Part shown: piece by piece, positions 59,567 to 64,000 of the stretch
Numbering within the stretch: position 1 is the first letter of the stretch
Layout: the number at the start of each line of letters is the position of its first letter
Origin: Spirochaetales bacterium
GTDB taxonomy: Bacteria; Spirochaetota; Spirochaetia; Treponematales; Treponemataceae
Assembly: GCA_003246765.1 (NCBI GenBank)
Contig: QKDA01000013.1
Location: forward strand, 27,490-91,489
Length of the DNA: 64,000 bases
Direction of reading: 5' to 3'
The notes under the pieces: generated by a model
What the model saw: the letters and a program-made list of their open reading frames with translations, nothing else
The model's database searches: none
Told to the model about the DNA's origin: nothing
Made by a program: the position numbers and the translations under genes

Positions 59567-60645
59567 TGGGGATCGTCCTCACGCCGGCGACCGCCGAAAC
59601 TCTTGCGGAAAGCGGGATCGCCGGCCCTGTCTCGTTTCTCCAGACGCCCTTCTGGGCCGAGTTCAAGGCTTCCCAAGGCTGGAAGCCTTTTTATTTTATT
59701 CTCCGCACCGACAAAGGCAGCCGCTTTCCCCTGATCGCGCTCTCCCGCACCCTCGGACGGTTCGGATCCTTTGCCTATATCGCCATGGGCCCTCCCCCCG
59801 AGGCGCTTGAAGGTAGCGGCGTTTCGGCCGCGCTGGAGGAAATTGCGGAGGCCCTGAGATCGCGCCTGCCCGGCGATACGGTATTCATCCGCTTCGATCC
59901 GCCCCTGGAAGGGAAGGCGGACCTCCGCGGAGCCTCGCTTCTCCGCAAGGCCTCCGGAGACGTTCAGCCCCCGGATACGGTCATTGTCGGCCTCGAGAAA
60001 ACCGAGGCCCAGATCCTGGATGGCATGAAGCCCAAATGGCGGTACAACGTAAGGCTGGGAGAGAAGAAGGGCGTCGGGATCAGGATGCTGAAGGGCCGCG
60101 AAGCCGCCGACAAGGGAATGGAGAGCTTCTGGAGCCTCTATCGGGAAACCGCCGAACGGGACGGTATCGCGATCCATGATAGGGATTACTACCGGAATCT
60201 CTTTCTCGCTTCCTGCGAGGGCCCGTTTCCGGCGGATCTGCGCCTCTACCTGGCGGAACACGAGGGAGAAGACCTGGCGGCGATTGTAACCCTCTTCGGG
60301 CCCTGGGGCGCGACGTACCTTTACGGGGCATCCTCCAACGAAAAAAGGAACCTCATGCCCGCCTACGCCCTTCAATGGAGGGCGATGATTGACGCTAAGC
60401 GGGCAGGGTGTCCTTATTACGACCTTTACGGGATTCCCCCCTCAGACGACCCAAAGCACCCGATGCACGGCCTCTACCGTTTTAAGACCGGTTTTGGGGG
60501 CGCCGAGATCCATCGGTGCGGGAGCCTGGACATCCCGGTAAAGCCCATCCGGTACGCCCTATGGCGCCGCGCGGAGGGCGTGCGGGCCTTTTGGTTTAAG
60601 AGGGTAAAAAAACTCCTTAAGAAAGGAATTGCTCGGAGGTCATGA
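59566..60645 (+). CDS. FemABX/lipid II:glycine glycyltransferase-like
   Basis: 359 aa; FLQTPFWAEFKASQGWKPFYF, PKWRYNVRLGEKKGV, LYGASSNEKRNLMPAYALQWRAMIDAKRAGCPYYDLYGIPP. Confidence 0.92.
   Translation: MGIVLTPATAETLAESGIAGPVSFLQTPFWAEFKASQGWKPFYFILRTDKGSRFPLIALSRTLGRFGSFAYIAMGPPPEALEGSGVSAALEEIAEALRSRLPGDTVFIRFDPPLEGKADLRGASLLRKASGDVQPPDTVIVGLEKTEAQILDGMKPKWRYNVRLGEKKGVGIRMLKGREAADKGMESFWSLYRETAERDGIAIHDRDYYRNLFLASCEGPFPADLRLYLAEHEGEDLAAIVTLFGPWGATYLYGASSNEKRNLMPAYALQWRAMIDAKRAGCPYYDLYGIPPSDDPKHPMHGLYRFKTGFGGAEIHRCGSLDIPVKPIRYALWRRAEGVRAFWFKRVKKLLKKGIARRS
59665..59700 (+). terminator. Terminator-like hairpin inside the femX-like CDS
   Basis: AAGGCTTCC-caaggct-GGAAGCCTT followed by tttattttatt. 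Confidence 0.35.
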
Positions 60646-61405
60646 GCCTCACGCCGATATTCTCCACCTCCTGAAGGAACATCGTGCCGTATTCCTCAAA
60701 ACCGGTCACGTTCGAGCTGACGTCGGTGAGCACCACGAGTTTCTCGGCGGGCAGGCAGGTTAAAAGGTCCCGAATGGTGTTGGCCACGCAATGGGAGAGG
60801 GCTTCGCCGGCAATGGCGACGTTATCCGCCGTTTTAAGCCGTTCAATGAGGGCAAAATTGGTTCGCGATCCCGGATCGGCGGCGTCAGAAACCTCCGCGC
60901 GGATGGCGCTGTAGTGCTCCGTGCGGATATTGCTGCCTTTATAGGTATAGTCCACCACCCGGCCGGGAACCGCTGTTTCCCACGCCAAGAGGGACTCTGA
61001 CAGGGCGGGATAGATATCGTGTCCCCAGGTGCCGATGAGGCAGTGGGGCGGCCAAACGCATAGATTGTACTTGCCGGTCCTCTCAAGGGTCTGGACGTAT
61101 TCCACCGCGTAGTTCTTGTACTGGCTCACCGCGGCCTCGTATTCGCCCGCGGCCACCATGTCGGAGGTTATGACCGTGAAGGGCGCCGGATGCTTGCCCT
61201 CGCGATTCACCCAAAAGATAGGGTGGGCCACGTGGAAAAGGTGGTGGGTATCCATGGTTACGTGGATGGAAGAAAATTCCATGTCCAGCCGGTCTACCAG
61301 CGAGGCGACCCGCAGGCAGTCCTGTTCCGCACCGGGAACGTAGAGGGCACCCCGGGGATCGCAAAAGTCGTTTTGGGGATCAATAATCAGCAACGTATTG
61401 GTCAT
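60617..61405 (-). CDS. Isochorismatase/nicotinamidase-like cysteine hydrolase
   Basis: 262 aa; LLIIDPQNDFCDPRGALYVPGA, AIAGEALSHCVANTIRDLL. Confidence 0.88.
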   Translation of the reverse strand: MTNTLLIIDPQNDFCDPRGALYVPGAEQDCLRVASLVDRLDMEFSSIHVTMDTHHLFHVAHPIFWVNREGKHPAPFTVITSDMVAAGEYEAAVSQYKNYAVEYVQTLERTGKYNLCVWPPHCLIGTWGHDIYPALSESLLAWETAVPGRVVDYTYKGSNIRTEHYSAIRAEVSDAADPGSRTNFALIERLKTADNVAIAGEALSHCVANTIRDLLTCLPAEKLVVLTDVSSNVTGFEEYGTMFLQEVENIGVRLMTSEQFLS

Positions 61406-61461
61406 AGGGCTATACTACCATACTGGGTCTCATTGTCAAGGGAGAGCATATTCTATATACT
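61406..61461. promoter_or_regulatory. Divergent overlapping promoters sharing a -35 region
   Basis: + strand TTGTCA (61433-61438), 17 nt, TATACT (61456-61461), 8 nt, ATG; minus strand TTGACA overlaps the same site with TAGTAT at 61412-61417. Confidence 0.5.
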
Positions 61462-61469
61462 CACCCCGT

Positions 61470-62396
61470 ATGAATCTCGAAGCCTTTATCCTCGGGTGCG
61501 GCGGCATGATGCCCCTGCCGTACCGACATCTCACCTCCGTGCTCCTTCGACGGGAAGGGGACCTCTTCCTCTTCGACGGCGGCGAAGGAACCCAGGTATC
61601 CTTGCGAAAGCTCAACCTCCGCTGGAAAAAGATCAATGCCATCTTCGTGAGCCACACCCACGCTGACCATGTCACGGGCTTACCGGGTCTTCTCATGCTC
61701 TCCTCCCAGGTTGACCGGGACGATCCTCTCTATATTTACGGGCCCCCGAAGATAGCCGAGTACATTGAGACGAGCCGAAGGGTTCTGGACATGTACATCA
61801 ATTACCAGATCGTGGTCAAGGAGATTACCGAGCCGGGGATTTGCTACGAAGGCGACGGGTTCCACGTACGGGCCTTTCCCCTCCTGCACACAAAAACCTG
61901 CGTCGGCTACACCCTGGAAGAACATGAACGGCCGGGAGCCTTCAACCCGGACAAGGCGCGGGAACTGGGCGTTCCCTGCGGGCCCCTGTGGTCGCGGCTT
62001 CAGTCGGGTGAGTCGGTGCTCTCCGCCGACGGCAGGAACGTATCCCCCGGCGAGGTGCTCGGACCCGGACGCAAGGGCAGGAAATTCAGCTACGTGACGG
62101 ACTCGAAGTACCTTCCGACGATTGCGGGGGAAATTGCGGGATCGGACCTGTTGGTGTGCGAGGGCATGTTCGAAAAGGCCCTGGCGGATACGGCGGCGGA
62201 AAAAAAGCACATGACCGCGGTGCAGGCGGCGACCATCGCCCGGGACGGAGGGGCCAAAAAGCTAGCCCTCATCCACTACAGTCCCAGATATACCGACAAC
62301 GACCTCAAGATTCTCCTCGCGGAAGCAAAGACGGTCTTTCCCGAGACGGTTCTCAGCAAGGACCGCATGGTATTCCCCATCGAGTACGAGGACTGA
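61470..62396 (+). CDS. rnz: Ribonuclease Z
   Basis: MNLEAFILGCGGMMPLPYRHLTSVLLR, FDGGEGTQVSLRK, SHTHADHVTGLPGLLM. Confidence 0.95.
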   Translation: MNLEAFILGCGGMMPLPYRHLTSVLLRREGDLFLFDGGEGTQVSLRKLNLRWKKINAIFVSHTHADHVTGLPGLLMLSSQVDRDDPLYIYGPPKIAEYIETSRRVLDMYINYQIVVKEITEPGICYEGDGFHVRAFPLLHTKTCVGYTLEEHERPGAFNPDKARELGVPCGPLWSRLQSGESVLSADGRNVSPGEVLGPGRKGRKFSYVTDSKYLPTIAGEIAGSDLLVCEGMFEKALADTAAEKKHMTAVQAATIARDGGAKKLALIHYSPRYTDNDLKILLAEAKTVFPETVLSKDRMVFPIEYED

Positions 62397-62406
62397 AACG
62401 GTTATC

Positions 62407-63612
62407 TTACGTCCCGCTGACGTTCTCGGCCACGTAGGTTCGGTACTTTTCGGGATTCGCCCGGAACGCCACGATGGGGAGATTCGGTTCCTCTTCGGCC
62501 TTCTTGACCGCAGCCTCCGCTTCCTGAATCATCCTGGAAGCGGGAAGGAGGCGGGCGGTCCTGGTAGTCAGGCCCAACGCGATCCTCGCGTCCCCCGAAA
62601 GCTCCAACAACATCTCATCTATTCGGGCATACAGCTTTTCCGCGGTTTTCATGGCCAGGTCGAGGTTGACGTTCTGCATGATCCCGGCGAACCCGTCGCT
62701 TCCGAATTCGAACAGCATGTCCCTGAAGGATATGGTTTCCAGAAGGATTGACGCGACCTTCCTAGAAAGCAAATCCGTGCGCACAAGCCCCGGGACCCTC
62801 AAGATAAGCAGCGCAAGGTCCTGCTCCGAGGAGGCGGCCCTTACGAGTTCCGCGTCTAGGCGTTCCTCCAGATAGGGTTCCCAGCCAATCCCCGTGACGG
62901 GAGAAAAAAGTCCCTCAGGACGGACCTCGGGAACGGTGTCATCGTCAGGCGCCCCCACCTCCGCCGCGGCGTCCTCCAATGTCACCGCCGTCACCTTGCG
63001 GGATGCGGTCTCGACGGGTTCGAGGCCATCCTCAAGGGAGAATTCCGAGTCCGGAGATAGGGGGAGAGCCCTTCCGGAACCCTCCGGCTCGCCCTTTTGC
63101 AGGATGAGGACGATCATGGTAACGAGAAGGACCGCGAGAACCAGCATGAAGGAATTCCTGCTCGCGGAAAAGACCGCTCCGTTTTGGAGCACCTTGATGA
63201 CGGCGGTCATTCTCACCGAACCGGCCTGGGAATCCCCGATGTCGAGGGCGGAACTGAACACCCGACGGACGGTATCGGATGACGTGATCGAGGGCTTACC
63301 GTCCACGCCGATGGCAATGAACCTGGAGTTCTCGGGCCAAACGTAAACGACACCCGCGGGGGTCTCGATCATGAGGGCTTCGAGCAGCCTGGATTTACTG
63401 CACAGGGAATTGATATCTTCGATAAACTTAGCGGAGAGAAAGCCGTTGTCGAGGGAAGAACGTACCGCTTCCCTGGAAATCCACGAAAAGCTTCTTTCTG
63501 CTTCGGCGGTTCCTTCCCTGAGGGCGCCCGACAAGGCCGCGATAAACCAAAGGACCGAACCGGCAACCAGGATGAACGCCGAGATTCCGTAAGCTAGCAC
63601 TGACTTCTTCAT
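62407..63612 (-). CDS. Membrane protein with degenerate GGDEF-like C-terminal domain
   Basis: MKKSVLAYGISAFILVAGSVLWFIAAL TM; C-term LLFEFGSDGFAGIMQNVNLDLAMKTAEKLYARI resembles the GGDEF region; start trimmed from 63921. Confidence 0.65.
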   Translation of the reverse strand: MKKSVLAYGISAFILVAGSVLWFIAALSGALREGTAEAERSFSWISREAVRSSLDNGFLSAKFIEDINSLCSKSRLLEALMIETPAGVVYVWPENSRFIAIGVDGKPSITSSDTVRRVFSSALDIGDSQAGSVRMTAVIKVLQNGAVFSASRNSFMLVLAVLLVTMIVLILQKGEPEGSGRALPLSPDSEFSLEDGLEPVETASRKVTAVTLEDAAAEVGAPDDDTVPEVRPEGLFSPVTGIGWEPYLEERLDAELVRAASSEQDLALLILRVPGLVRTDLLSRKVASILLETISFRDMLFEFGSDGFAGIMQNVNLDLAMKTAEKLYARIDEMLLELSGDARIALGLTTRTARLLPASRMIQEAEAAVKKAEEEPNLPIVAFRANPEKYRTYVAENVSGT

Positions 63613-64000
63613 GGTGTAGTAGTATAGCCCCCAATGAGAGTCAAGGCAAGTTCTATTGCCTCCCGGGCAGTCCCCCCGACGCGGCGCCGGTACCAGCATG
63701 AGCTCCCGTTTGTCCCTCAGGGGACTCTCCATGGATGCGGAAAGGACACAGCTGATTTCATCGGCAAGAGACTTCCAGTCAAAGGGAGCCACCGCCGGAG
63801 GAAAGGGGGAGACTCCCGAGGTAAATCTGCCCCGAGCCGCCGCGTAGGAGTCCAAAAGGTCGGTATGGTAGGTGATATCGCCGGCGGGCGAAAGGGACCT
63901 TCGGGTTTCGGTCCTAAACATCAGGGCGGTATACGCACCCTCCTGGGGAGAGAGGCGCTTCGAGGTACATCCGAACCGGTCCGCGAGATAGGTGCCCCGG
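63609..64000 (-). pseudogene. C-terminal part of an unidentified gene with an apparent frameshift at a G6 tract (or sequencing/assembly indel)
   Basis: Open coding-like frame from window edge to ~63672; coding resumes in another frame (TAREAIELALTLIGGYTTTP*) ending at ATGA overlap with the downstream gene. Confidence 0.45.

Noticed and set aside
63613-63660. TTGCCT-17-TATACT-8-ATG promoter for the 62407..63612 gene
   Set aside because: Fits the leaderless pattern but probably lies in the 3' end of the upstream frameshifted gene, so not counted as independent evidence
1-64000. tRNA, rRNA, CRISPR arrays, transposases, integrases
   Set aside because: None recognised by eye; no tRNA or mobile-element signature was supportable without tools

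Overview
The window is 64 kb of mostly high-GC DNA. Gene content (P83/100-like antigen, TIGR03545/TIGR03546-like pair, Rnf-type operon, FemX-like protein) suggests a spirochaete, but the taxon is inferred. About 1-33.4 kb is one long minus-strand surface-polysaccharide operon. It is headed by a MarR-type regulator and encodes nucleotide-sugar enzymes (ManC, GlcA epimerase, Ugd, UXS, Gmd, Fcl, Glf), an ABC exporter (Wzm/Wzt), a Wzi-like outer-membrane protein, about 14 glycosyltransferases, acyltransferases, a LicD-like protein and a cytidylyltransferase/PLP-enzyme fusion. About 33.6-64 kb is a housekeeping and envelope region: glgA, P83/100, RNA-modification enzymes, pcnB, an Rnf-like operon, a GH57-like protein, metG, femX-like and rnz. 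The strongest observation is a complete six-gene Rnf-like operon (C-D-G-E-A-B order) in which nearly every flavin, NADH and membrane [2Fe-2S] motif is missing, while the soluble ferredoxin-type clusters remain. Other points of interest are a recurrent promoter layout that implies leaderless mRNAs, including two divergent pairs sharing a -35 box; a GH57 protein without its expected nucleophile; a candidate phospho-amino-alcohol decoration module; a composition breakpoint inside the wzi-like gene; and a probable frameshift at a G6 tract. All family assignments come from reading motifs by eye; no searches were run.
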